From the NCBI GenBank assembly GCA_003132865.1, contig PKYZ01000748.1, forward strand, positions 555 through 9,480: DNA of 8,926 nt, in the 5' to 3' direction. The position numbers and the translations under genes are program-made. The notes beneath the pieces are model-generated. The model saw nothing but the letters and a program-made list of their open reading frames with translations. It made no database searches and had not been told where the DNA came from. Source of the stretch: Bryobacterales bacterium (GTDB taxonomy: Bacteria > Acidobacteriota > Terriglobia > Bryobacterales > Bryobacteraceae). Of this stretch, positions 1-6,760 are shown piece by piece. Positions within the stretch are counted from its first letter, which is position 1. Each line of letters starts with the position of its first letter.

Positions 1-2382
1 TCCGGCCTCGCCGTGGGTCAACTGCCGGAGCGCGCCGCCAGTGGCGGGCACTGTATAGAGCCGGCTCGGCTCTCCGCGAAGGCCCCCGAAAAACGTGATC
101 TGCGTGCCATCCGGCGACCAGCGCGGGTTCAGGCCGAAAAGCGGAGGCGCGGTCAGTTGCCGCCGGTCGCTCCCGTCCAAGGCCATCCGCCAAATGGAAC
201 CCTCCGGACAACGCGCGTATGCGATCCACTTTCCGTCGCGCGAAAAGTCGAGCTGCATGGCCGCCATCCCCCCTAAGTAGGGAGTCCATTGGTCCGACTT
301 CCGATCGTAACGAACCAACTCGCCGTTGTTGAGTAAGCCATTGAAGAATATGCGATGGCCGTCCGCGCTGGCCTGCGGGAGATCCGCTATCATGGGGCCC
401 GTGGTGAGCCGTACCGGAATCGGAGCTGCTGTCTCAAACAGGCGCGTCGTCTGGCGAACCGCCCAAAGATCGCGAGTGCCGCCTTGCCCGGCCGTGAATA
501 CGAAATACTTCCCGTCCGGCGTCCAGGCGCCCGATTCGGGTGCATGGTCCGCCCATTCGGGAAAAAGCGCATGCAGATGAGTGCCGTCCAGCGCCACTTC
601 CCACAACATCGGGGAATTCCCCGTCTCCAATGTGAAGCGAATGGAGCGGCCGTCGGGAGACCATTGTGGGTAATGTATGATGCCCTTCACCGTCGCCACA
701 GTGCGTGACTGCGAGCCGTCACTGCGCGCAATCCGCAAATCCGGCCCGTTCGAATACAAAATCTTGTCCCCTGCGGCCGACCAGCGTACTTCCTGGGCGG
801 AGAGGTCGCCTATGCGCCGAGGCGCGTTCCCCAACGTGTCCGCCATCCAGATCGGAAAAGGGCCATCGGTGGTGCCCTCGTTGATGGCACCCCTTAAAAT
901 CTGCCCCAGCAGGATCTCCGAGTGATCCGGTGAAATGTCGAGTGGCAGCATCCCAGTGAGCTGGGGCATCGGCAGCGGATCTCCACCCTTGAGGCTGACT
1001 TGGAACATTTTCATGTCGGAGTCCCGGTTCCCGGCCGCGTAGAACAGCCTGGTGCCATCGTTGACCATCCGCTGCTTGGTCTGGCCATCGGTAGTGAGCT
1101 GCACGATACGCGTTACGCGCGGCGCCGGCAGCGGGCGCGTCAACCAGAAGGCGGCAAATCCCGCCGCAACCGCAACCACGGACACGGCCGCGATCAACCA
1201 GCGCCGGCCCCTCCGGGCGGGTTGCGCCGGGATGGCCGTTGCGGCAGACGCCGAGAGATGTTGCTGGCTGGTCTCGCGGTCCCTTTCGAGAGACTTCGCG
1301 ATATAGTCGCGGGTCAGCCGCCGGCAGGAGCTGCGCAGGTCGCCCGCGGTTTGGAAGCGAAGCTCCGGATCTCTTTCGAGCGCCCGCATGATCAGGCCGT
1401 CGAGTTCCGTGCCGAGCGATGGCCGCACGGCAGACGGCGGCGGGGGGTTGTGGTGCAGGATGGCATTGAAAACCGCGCCATCCGTGGGCCCATCGAAGGG
1501 ACGCACACGGGTGGCCAGTTCATAGGCCACCACACCCAGGCTGAAAAGGTCGCTGCGCGGACCCGCCGGCTCTCCCTGGATCTGTTCCGGAGAAAGATAC
1601 TGAATGGTGCCCGCGAGATTGCCGGGGCGCGTTCGCAAGTCCGATGCGCCCGCCGCGCTGCTCGTAGTCTCGCGTAGCTTGGCCAGTCCGAAGTCCAGTA
1701 CTTTGACGAAGCCGTCGGGCCGCACCATAATGTTTTCGGGCTTGATGTCGCGATGCACAATGCCCGCCTGGTGGGCTGCGCTCAACGCCGAGGCAGTCTG
1801 GCCGACCCAATCGAGAATGGTCTGGCTATCGAGCGGCGGCGTTTGCGCGCCGGCCAATTGGCGCAGCGTCTTGCCCTCGACGAACTCCATCGCGATGTAG
1901 TGATGGCCTTGGTCGAAATCCGCGTCGAAGATGGAGACGATGTTGGGATGATTCAGCGTGGACGCGGCACGCGCCTCGCGTTGGAAGCGCCGGATTCGCT
2001 CCGCGGCTTCCGCGGCGAAGGTCAATGGCAGGATCTTGACCGCCACGCGGCGATCCAGGCGCAGGTCCTGTCCTTCGTAGACCACGCCCATCCCGCCCGC
2101 TCCAATCTGCGCAACCAACCGGTAGTTTCCGATCACCGTTCCGGCGGCGGGCAGCGCGGGAGTTTCCCGCGTGAGCAGCAGGGCCGCATCTTCCACTGCG
2201 CGGCCTTCCAGAAAACCGCCGCTGCCGGCGTTTCGATCCGCCTCGATCAACCGCATCACCTGCGCGCGCAATTCCGCATTGCCGGCGCAGGCGGCATCCA
2301 GCGTGGGCCTTAGGTCCTTATCGGGAAGATCGCGCAGCCGGTCGAATAGCGCGCCAGCCTGCCGGTACAATTCCGGAGTCAT
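1..2382 (-). CDS. Membrane Ser/Thr protein kinase with PD40 propeller (alternative internal start at ATG 2382; partial)
   Basis: Read from the ATG at 2380-2382 this gives at least 794 residues, beginning MTPELYRQAGALFDRLRDLP, which is how many acidobacterial stand-alone kinases start. The kinase core has IGAGGMGVVYEG (about 92-103), catalytic Lys116 in VAVKIL, HRDIKPEN with Asp212, DFG at 230-232, and SPEQ at 264-267 where most kinases have APE. All key catalytic residues are present, so it should be active and transfer phosphate from ATP to Ser/Thr. A hydrophobic helix WLIAAVSVVAVAAGFAAFWL spans about 395-414. After it come repeated PD40 signatures (WSPDGR, WTPDGKYFVF, FSRDGKWIAY, WSPDGTQITF), expected to fold as a propeller outside the membrane. 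The C-terminus is missing. There is no close Shine-Dalgarno; the nearest AAGGAG is 30 bases upstream, across a hairpin. It may therefore be translated only as part of the longer fusion. Confidence 0.6.
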   Translation of the reverse strand, partial: MTPELYRQAGALFDRLRDLPDKDLRPTLDAACAGNAELRAQVMRLIEADRNAGSGGFLEGRAVEDAALLLTRETPALPAAGTVIGNYRLVAQIGAGGMGVVYEGQDLRLDRRVAVKILPLTFAAEAAERIRRFQREARAASTLNHPNIVSIFDADFDQGHHYIAMEFVEGKTLRQLAGAQTPPLDSQTILDWVGQTASALSAAHQAGIVHRDIKPENIMVRPDGFVKVLDFGLAKLRETTSSAAGASDLRTRPGNLAGTIQYLSPEQIQGEPAGPRSDLFSLGVVAYELATRVRPFDGPTDGAVFNAILHHNPPPPSAVRPSLGTELDGLIMRALERDPELRFQTAGDLRSSCRRLTRDYIAKSLERDRETSQQHLSASAATAIPAQPARRGRRWLIAAVSVVAVAAGFAAFWLTRPLPAPRVTRIVQLTTDGQTKQRMVNDGTRLFYAAGNRDSDMKMFQVSLKGGDPLPMPQLTGMLPLDISPDHSEILLGQILRGAINEGTTDGPFPIWMADTLGNAPRRIGDLSAQEVRWSAAGDKILYSNGPDLRIARSDGSQSRTVATVKGIIHYPQWSPDGRSIRFTLETGNSPMLWEVALDGTHLHALFPEWADHAPESGAWTPDGKYFVFTAGQGGTRDLWAVRQTTRLFETAAPIPVRLTTGPMIADLPQASADGHRIFFNGLLNNGELVRYDRKSDQWTPYLGGMAAMQLDFSRDGKWIAYARCPEGSIWRMALDGSDRRQLTAPPLFGLNPRWSPDGTQITFFGGLRGEPSRLYTVPATGGALRQLTHGEAG

Positions 2383-2994
2383 GTGGCGTGCACACGGCGC
2401 CGAGGCGCCGCGCTCCTTCGCCGATTGCAGCCGGTCATAGAGCCAGGCGCGCGCCACGCGCCAGTCGCGCACCACGGTCGGTTCGGAGATGCCCAGAACG
2501 GCGGCGATCTCGGCGTTCTCCAAACCGCCGAAATACCGTAATTCCACCATCTGGGCCTGGCGCGCGTCGAGTTGCGCCAGATCGTTGAGCGCGCGATCCA
2601 AATCGATCAGGTCGACCGGATCGGATAGGCCGGCGGGGACATCGCCAGCGGCGGAAAGGCCCAGGTGGGGGCTGCGGCGTCCGCGCTTTTCCGTATCCTG
2701 AGCGCGGGCGAAATCAATCAGAATCTGCCGCATCAGACGCGCCGAGAACCCAAAAAAATGCGCACGGCTGGCCCATTCGACCGGCGCCTCGCCGAGCAAT
2801 CTGACGAACGCTTCGTTCACCAGGGCGGTGGGCTGCAACAAATGCCCCTCGCGTTCGCGCGCCAGATTACGCCGCGCAATGCGGTGCAGCTCCGCATATA
2901 CGACCGGCGTCAGGCGCTCCAGCACGGAAGCATCCCCGTCTTTCCAGGCCTGGAGCATGCGGGTCAAATCGACCGACGACGGCTGCGCATCCAC
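1..2994 (-). CDS. ECF sigma factor / Ser-Thr kinase / PD40 propeller fusion ORF (3' end outside window)
   Basis: One minus-strand frame is open from an in-frame TGA at 2998-3000 to the window edge, 998 codons without a stop. The start chosen is GTG 2992-2994, because the usual sigma N-terminus (VDLTRMLQAWKDGD) would be lost from the first ATG at 2956-2958. Residues 1-204 are an ECF sigma factor. From residue 205 the protein is a kinase with Gly loop, catalytic Lys, HRDIKPEN and DFG, followed by one transmembrane helix and a PD40-like propeller that is cut by the window. In related genomes these are usually two adjacent genes, the kinase starting with a MTPE-like N-terminus; here MTPELYRQ lies in frame inside the ORF. 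Expected topology is cytoplasmic sigma and kinase with an extracytoplasmic sensor. What is seen: continuity of the frame and all motifs. What is inferred: that a single polypeptide is made. Alternatives are internal initiation at 2382 or a base error that removed a sigma stop codon. Confidence 0.85.
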   Translation of the reverse strand, partial: MDAQPSSVDLTRMLQAWKDGDASVLERLTPVVYAELHRIARRNLAREREGHLLQPTALVNEAFVRLLGEAPVEWASRAHFFGFSARLMRQILIDFARAQDTEKRGRRSPHLGLSAAGDVPAGLSDPVDLIDLDRALNDLAQLDARQAQMVELRYFGGLENAEIAAVLGISEPTVVRDWRVARAWLYDRLQSAKERGASAPCARHMTPELYRQAGALFDRLRDLPDKDLRPTLDAACAGNAELRAQVMRLIEADRNAGSGGFLEGRAVEDAALLLTRETPALPAAGTVIGNYRLVAQIGAGGMGVVYEGQDLRLDRRVAVKILPLTFAAEAAERIRRFQREARAASTLNHPNIVSIFDADFDQGHHYIAMEFVEGKTLRQLAGAQTPPLDSQTILDWVGQTASALSAAHQAGIVHRDIKPENIMVRPDGFVKVLDFGLAKLRETTSSAAGASDLRTRPGNLAGTIQYLSPEQIQGEPAGPRSDLFSLGVVAYELATRVRPFDGPTDGAVFNAILHHNPPPPSAVRPSLGTELDGLIMRALERDPELRFQTAGDLRSSCRRLTRDYIAKSLERDRETSQQHLSASAATAIPAQPARRGRRWLIAAVSVVAVAAGFAAFWLTRPLPAPRVTRIVQLTTDGQTKQRMVNDGTRLFYAAGNRDSDMKMFQVSLKGGDPLPMPQLTGMLPLDISPDHSEILLGQILRGAINEGTTDGPFPIWMADTLGNAPRRIGDLSAQEVRWSAAGDKILYSNGPDLRIARSDGSQSRTVATVKGIIHYPQWSPDGRSIRFTLETGNSPMLWEVALDGTHLHALFPEWADHAPESGAWTPDGKYFVFTAGQGGTRDLWAVRQTTRLFETAAPIPVRLTTGPMIADLPQASADGHRIFFNGLLNNGELVRYDRKSDQWTPYLGGMAAMQLDFSRDGKWIAYARCPEGSIWRMALDGSDRRQLTAPPLFGLNPRWSPDGTQITFFGGLRGEPSRLYTVPATGGALRQLTHGEAG
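2383..2994 (-). other. Sigma-70 ECF module (TIGR02999 / Sigma70_ECF type)
   Basis: This module of 204 residues would direct RNA polymerase to a specific promoter set. Region 2 covers about residues 8-95 and carries the family hallmarks LQPTALVNEAFVRL (from about residue 54) and HFFGFSARLMRQILIDFARA (from residue 79). Region 4 covers about residues 133-190, with ARQAQMVELRYFGGLENAEI followed by the helix-turn-helix stretch AAVLGISEPTVVRDW. The usual family members are about 190-200 residues and end soon after a sequence like RVARAWLYDRL, so this copy is complete. No anti-sigma factor lies next to it; the kinase is the obvious partner, as in known kinase-associated ECF groups. The sigma part ends without its own stop codon and continues through a linker of about 15 residues into the kinase. 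The exact promoter it recognises cannot be read from this window. Confidence 0.88.
2395..2418 (-). promoter_or_regulatory. AAGGAG plus GC hairpin just before the internal kinase ATG
   Basis: On the coding strand AAGGAG (2413-2418) is followed after two bases by CGGCGCCTCGGCGCCG (2395-2410), a perfect 6-bp GC stem with a four-base loop, and then by 12 bases to the kinase ATG at 2382. Linear spacing from AAGGAG to ATG is 30 bases, too long for normal initiation. If the hairpin forms, the effective distance drops to about 14 bases. This could allow separate kinase translation, or it may simply encode the GC-rich linker. The sequence is certain; the function is speculative. Confidence 0.3.
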
Positions 2995-3200
2995 GATTCA
3001 AATATTTTAACCCTTCGGTGATCGCCGCCGCGCGTATTTCCCGCCTTTTACGTTTGCTTTCGTTCAGTTGCCCTCGCCCCCCGCGCGGGCCGAACCCTTT
3101 CTTCTCGCGGCTCCGTGATCGTCGAAGCGCGGTTTTCTCGCCCTGTCTTTATGAAGGCACATTTTCCGCTTACAGCCCAATTCAGAAATCGGAGAGACAA
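2995..3200. other. Divergent intergenic region between the sigma-kinase ORF and the mosaic secreted protein
   Basis: About 200 bases separate the two divergent genes and should carry both promoters. The only strong compositional feature is an AT-rich patch at 3000-3010 (minus strand TTAAAATATTT), ending a few bases before the sigma GTG. It contains TAAAAT, which could be a -10 element giving an almost leaderless sigma transcript, but no matching -35 is visible. No convincing promoter was recognised for the rightward gene and no clear operator palindrome was found. A frame open from GTG 3018 reads through here in phase with the secreted gene, but its residues are basic and low-complexity, and the signal peptide begins only at 3201. 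Confidence 0.5.
3191..3196 (+). promoter_or_regulatory. Ribosome binding site deciding the start at 3201
   Basis: GGAGAG lies four bases before ATG 3201. The ATG opens a typical signal peptide, which makes 3201 a much better start than the upstream in-frame GTG at 3018. Confidence 0.75.
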
Positions 3201-4985
3201 ATGAAATTCTCAAGCAAAACCCTTCTCGTCGTATCGATGTTGGTCCTCGCGCTTCCGGCCTTTACGCAGGAGGCGGCCACGATTACAACCGGTCATGCCG
3301 TCGCGGTCGACCTTGGCGGCAACGTGTATATCGGCGGCGCTGGTCCCTCGGTCGCGAAAACCGGCGGATGGCAGCTCGCACTTGGGGGAAGTGACGACGA
3401 CGCAGTCCTCGCCTTGGCGCCCGGGCGGAACGGAACTCTCTATGCGGCGGGCACGCTCGGCGGCGGCGGGTTTGTCGCGCGCGTCAACGCCCAGGGCGAG
3501 CGCGCAGGTTGGCTGAACTTGGGCAGCGCGGCGCGCGGCATCGGCTTGGATGCGGCGGGAGCCGTGTATGTGGGTGGAGACGGCTTCCTTGAAAAGCTGG
3601 ACTCCACGCTCAACCAGATCTATACGGTCCCGCTGGAGATTCCGGCGGCGGCGCTGGCTGTTCGACCGGACGGAACCGTATTGCTGGCGCAGGGTTCCTA
3701 TCTAGCCACCTACTCGCCGGAGGGTAGGCCTCTGGCCGCGTTTGATCTTGGCCGCGGCACTGCCATCTCTGGCATTGCGCTGAGTTCTTCGGGCGCTATT
3801 TTCCTGACCGGCTCCACTACCTCTTCGATTCTCCCGGCGGCGCGGGACGCACTGAACGGACCGAGCGACGCCTTCGTGACGAAGATGGAGGCGAACGGGG
3901 TCTCGGCGGAGTGGTCGGTCCACGTGGGCGGGAGCGGGACAGATGGCGGCTCAGCGATAGCGGTGCGCCCCGATGGGGGATTAGTTTTGGTGGGCTACAC
4001 CGCCTCCTCGGATTTTCCCGGTTTGGGCGCGGGGGACTCGCTGCAGGGCCTTGAAGATGGTTTCATCGCGCAACTGGATGCAGAGGGCAAAGTCATCCAA
4101 TCGAGTATCGCGGGTAACCGTCTGCAAGCCGTTGCGCTGGGTGCCCAGGGGAAGGTTCACGGGGCGGGAGTAAGCGCTGCGTCCGCGGCCGCAGCGCGCA
4201 TGCAAGGCCGATTGGCAGCGAATGCGACTCCAGCCGATCAAGGCTCAGTGACCTTGGTGACCACCTCGCTGCTGGAAGGTCCCGCGGCGGGCAGCGATTC
4301 GTCCATCGTCCTGACCGGCGGAAGCTGGAGCGCCGCGCCCACCGCATCCTGGCTGCACACCACCGGCAGCGGAGGCGGCAACGGCGTGATGACGTTCACT
4401 TACGACGCCAATTCCGGTGCGACGCGCACGGGGTACGTGAACGTTGGCAACACGACTCTTACCGTGACCCAGGCAGGCAGCTCTCTAGTGCCAGCCGGGC
4501 TAGTGACGGTGGTCTCCTCAGGACTGACCACCCCCGGTGGGCTTGCAGTGGACAGCCAGGGTAACTTGTACATAGCCGACCAGGGCAGCGAGAGCGTAGC
4601 GATGTGGACAGCATCCACGCAGCAATTGAGCACAGTGGCTAGTCTTCCTTACACGCCATTGGATGTTTCGCTGGACGCGGCGGGCGACGTGTTTATCGGC
4701 GGATTTAACCAAAACATAAGTTATCTTCAGGAGCGGCAGTCGAGCAGCCAGCAGCTCACTACCTTGTACTCGGGTGGGGCGGTGTCCCCGCGCGGTATCT
4801 CGGTAGATGCGGCAGGCCAGAATCTGTACGTTGCGGATGAATCGTATTGCAATCCCGAGCCGTGCAATGCTGTGTACGATTTGAACGTTTCGACAGACGC
4901 CATACAGGTCGTGGGGCACTGGATTCGCCGTGGAAAGTCGCGGTGGATCCTTTGGGAGATTTGTTCGTTGCGGATACAAGCCTAG
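3201..4985 (+). CDS. Mosaic protein, N-terminal piece: signal peptide, SBBP propeller, BACON, NHL repeats
   Basis: As sequenced, this frame encodes 594 residues from ATG 3201 to TAG 4983-4985. A Sec signal peptide (basic start, hydrophobic LLVVSMLVLALPAF) is followed by propeller-type repeats with signatures such as VAVDLGGNVYIGG, GLDAAGAVYVGG and GGSGTDGGSAIAVRPDGG, typical of SBBP repeats. A BACON-type domain spans about 4248-4478 and ends in the usual TLTVTQAG strand. NHL-like blades follow: GGLAVDSQGNLYIADQG, VSLDAAGDVFIGG and ISVDAAGQNLYVADES. Authentic sequence stops near residue 572. The last 22 or so residues (from HWIRRGKSRW) do not look like propeller and come from the shifted frame. 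If the frameshift is real, the product would be a secreted truncated protein with an incomplete NHL propeller. Confidence 0.8.
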   Translation: MKFSSKTLLVVSMLVLALPAFTQEAATITTGHAVAVDLGGNVYIGGAGPSVAKTGGWQLALGGSDDDAVLALAPGRNGTLYAAGTLGGGGFVARVNAQGERAGWLNLGSAARGIGLDAAGAVYVGGDGFLEKLDSTLNQIYTVPLEIPAAALAVRPDGTVLLAQGSYLATYSPEGRPLAAFDLGRGTAISGIALSSSGAIFLTGSTTSSILPAARDALNGPSDAFVTKMEANGVSAEWSVHVGGSGTDGGSAIAVRPDGGLVLVGYTASSDFPGLGAGDSLQGLEDGFIAQLDAEGKVIQSSIAGNRLQAVALGAQGKVHGAGVSAASAAAARMQGRLAANATPADQGSVTLVTTSLLEGPAAGSDSSIVLTGGSWSAAPTASWLHTTGSGGGNGVMTFTYDANSGATRTGYVNVGNTTLTVTQAGSSLVPAGLVTVVSSGLTTPGGLAVDSQGNLYIADQGSESVAMWTASTQQLSTVASLPYTPLDVSLDAAGDVFIGGFNQNISYLQERQSSSQQLTTLYSGGAVSPRGISVDAAGQNLYVADESYCNPEPCNAVYDLNVSTDAIQVVGHWIRRGKSRWILWEICSLRIQA

Positions 4986-6460
4986 GCATTATCGGCGAAT
5001 ATACAGCATCCGGTACCCAGATAACTCTCGCTACCGCACCGGGCGGTGTTTATGGAGTCTCGGTGGACGGCGGCGACAATGTGTATTTCCTCGACGACAG
5101 TAACAGTAACAATCACATTAGCATTATCAAGAAATATAGCTATTCGTCGCAGCTAGTCAGCACCTTAGCCTCAAATGTATCGGATGGTTTCTATACTGCG
5201 GTGGACACAGTCGGCAACCTCTACCTCTCCGAGTACTTTGCCACTGCCATCCAGGAATTGCTGTGCGCCTACGTTTCTCCGGGCCCGTTTATGGAAGGCT
5301 ATGCGGCCGGTTCCGATTCGATTCAAGTGGTACCGGCCTCCCAGAATCTGACAGGCGTATATGCGCCGGTCAGCAGCGATCCTTCGTGGCTCACCATCGC
5401 CAGTGCCGCCAATGGCGTCGTGCAATTCTCGTTCACTGCGAACACGGCCACGCCCCGAACCGCGTTCGGCGTGCCGATAACCGTAACCCAAGCCGCTCTG
5501 CTGATTCCGCAAACGATCACCATCACCGCGGGAAACAATCAGTTCGGTGCCTCCGGTCAGCCATTTCCAACTAATTTGCAGGTTAGTGTCTACAGCCAGT
5601 TCAACACTCCGGTTCCCGGGGTGCAGGTGCAATTTGTCTCCAATGGCGTCGCCACATTCGGCGCTCAGCGCAGCTCGGCTTACACCGCCACCACGGATTC
5701 CAACGGCTTGGCTACAGCCGTGCCGCTGACACCCGCGGCGGTCGGACCTCTAACCATAACCGCCACCGTGGTTGGGACCAGTCTTTCCCAGACGTTCAAC
5801 CTCACGGCCGTGACGCAAGGGATCAGTGTCGTCGCGGGAAATAATCAGGGCGCCTTGGTCAATCAGCCCTTCCCGACTAATCTTAAAGCGATCGTCTATG
5901 ACCAGAATGGCAATCCGGTACCGGGCGTTACGGTAAACTTTTCTGTGCCCGGCGTCGGCGCGTCCGGCAGCTTCAGCGGTGTGGGCAGCAGCGTGAACGT
6001 TCCTACTGGCGCGGATGGTGCGGCGACGGCGCCGGTTCTGACGGCCAACGGCACTGCCGGAATTTTCGCGGCATACGCCTCAGCCAGTCCACTGAGTGCC
6101 GGATCCACCACCAGCGTGTCGTTCAATCTAACCAACTATACGCGGATGAACATTGTGGCGGGCAACAATCAAAGCGCCCCGCTCAATTCCGTTTTCGGGA
6201 CCAATCTTACGGTACTCGTCCTGGACCAGAATGCGAACCCGGCGCCGGGCGTGCAGGTTACGTTTACCATCAACCCCGGAGGGGGCAGCGCATCTGGGAC
6301 ATTTGCCGGGAGCGCCACGCAGGCCTCCGTTATCACGGGCTCTGACGGCACAGCGGTAGCGCCGGCGCTGACCGCCAACGGCTCGGTGGGTGCCTTTTGC
6401 GGTGGTAGCCAGCGCCGCGGGTCTGAATTCGCAAACGTTCGTTCTCACCAACGTCGTTGA
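4847..6460 (+). CDS. Mosaic protein, middle piece: NHL blades, second BACON, Ig-like repeats (no own start)
   Basis: This frame is open from a non-credible TTG at 4847 to TGA 6458-6460, but its meaningful part lies between the two frameshift points, 4916-6397. It continues the NHL propeller directly (ALDSPWKVAVDPLGDLFVAD, then VYGVSVDGGDNVYFLDD), then a second BACON-type domain ending in VPITVTQA near 5497, then three Ig-like repeats that share the motif GNNQ...NL..(Y/D)Q...PxPGVxVxF. The first residues after 4847 are out-of-frame noise. There is no ribosome binding site or signal peptide, so it would not be made alone as a secreted protein. Conservation of domain sequence in this frame is the main evidence that the whole region was one gene. 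Residues after GSVGAF at the end are again out of frame. Confidence 0.65.
   Translation: MQSRAVQCCVRFERFDRRHTGRGALDSPWKVAVDPLGDLFVADTSLGIIGEYTASGTQITLATAPGGVYGVSVDGGDNVYFLDDSNSNNHISIIKKYSYSSQLVSTLASNVSDGFYTAVDTVGNLYLSEYFATAIQELLCAYVSPGPFMEGYAAGSDSIQVVPASQNLTGVYAPVSSDPSWLTIASAANGVVQFSFTANTATPRTAFGVPITVTQAALLIPQTITITAGNNQFGASGQPFPTNLQVSVYSQFNTPVPGVQVQFVSNGVATFGAQRSSAYTATTDSNGLATAVPLTPAAVGPLTITATVVGTSLSQTFNLTAVTQGISVVAGNNQGALVNQPFPTNLKAIVYDQNGNPVPGVTVNFSVPGVGASGSFSGVGSSVNVPTGADGAATAPVLTANGTAGIFAAYASASPLSAGSTTSVSFNLTNYTRMNIVAGNNQSAPLNSVFGTNLTVLVLDQNANPAPGVQVTFTINPGGGSASGTFAGSATQASVITGSDGTAVAPALTANGSVGAFCGGSQRRGSEFANVRSHQRR
4913..4916 (+). other. Frameshift site 1 (missing G in a GGGG run)
   Basis: Upstream, the NHL sequence ends ...STDAIQVVG in the first frame. 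Downstream it continues ALDSPWKVAVDPLGDLF in the next. A fifth G would give GTC GTG GGG GCA CTG GAT, reading VVGALDSP without a break. The switch point is therefore this G run, within a few bases. Confidence 0.8.
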
Positions 6461-6760
6461 AGGCTTCGCGTACGGCGGCAACCAGACGGGCGTGGCGACG
6501 CGTACCCTGCCACAGCCTTTTATGGTGCAGGCGACGGCGGGCGCTACTTCGGGAACGATCGTCTATACGGTGCTCCCCAACGGCGGCGCGAGTGGATCAT
6601 TTAACGGAGCCGCTAAGGTCACCGTTAACACCGACGCGCAGGGTTACGGCACCTCGCCGCAGTTGACTGCCAACGGCACGCCGGGAACCTTCACCGTCAC
6701 GGCGTACGACGGCGTCACCACGGCCACGACCAACGTGACGACCGTTGAGTGCATGAACCC
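5506..6760 (+). repeat. Four tandem Ig-like (Big_1-type) domain repeats
   Basis: Each unit opens with a glycine-asparagine motif: AGNNQFGASGQPFPTNL near 5528, AGNNQGALVNQPFPTNL near 5834, AGNNQSAPLNSVFGTNL near 6158 and YGGNQTGVATRTLPQPF near 6471. Spacings between the first three are 306 and 324 bases (102 and 108 codons). A second shared motif is PVPGVxVxF or PAPGVQVTF, and a third is LTANGxxGxF. The fourth unit is shorter and more diverged. Such domains form stiff stalks in surface proteins. Confidence 0.8.

Noticed and set aside
1000..1677. Plus-strand open frame of 225 codons
   Set aside because: It lies opposite the kinase and transmembrane-helix coding sequence. Its translation is Arg/Gly-rich without motifs, while the minus strand has kinase signatures at the same place.
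3018..3200. N-terminal extension of the mosaic protein from GTG 3018
   Set aside because: The extension is arginine- and proline-rich, without a ribosome binding site, and would bury the signal peptide. ATG 3201 has GGAGAG four bases upstream and starts a good signal peptide.
4913..4916. Programmed ribosomal frameshifting at GGGG and TTTT
   Set aside because: Neither site has a classic X-XXY-YYZ slippery heptamer with an evident downstream pseudoknot, and two opposite programmed shifts in a structural repeat protein would be unusual. Mutation or sequencing error is simpler.
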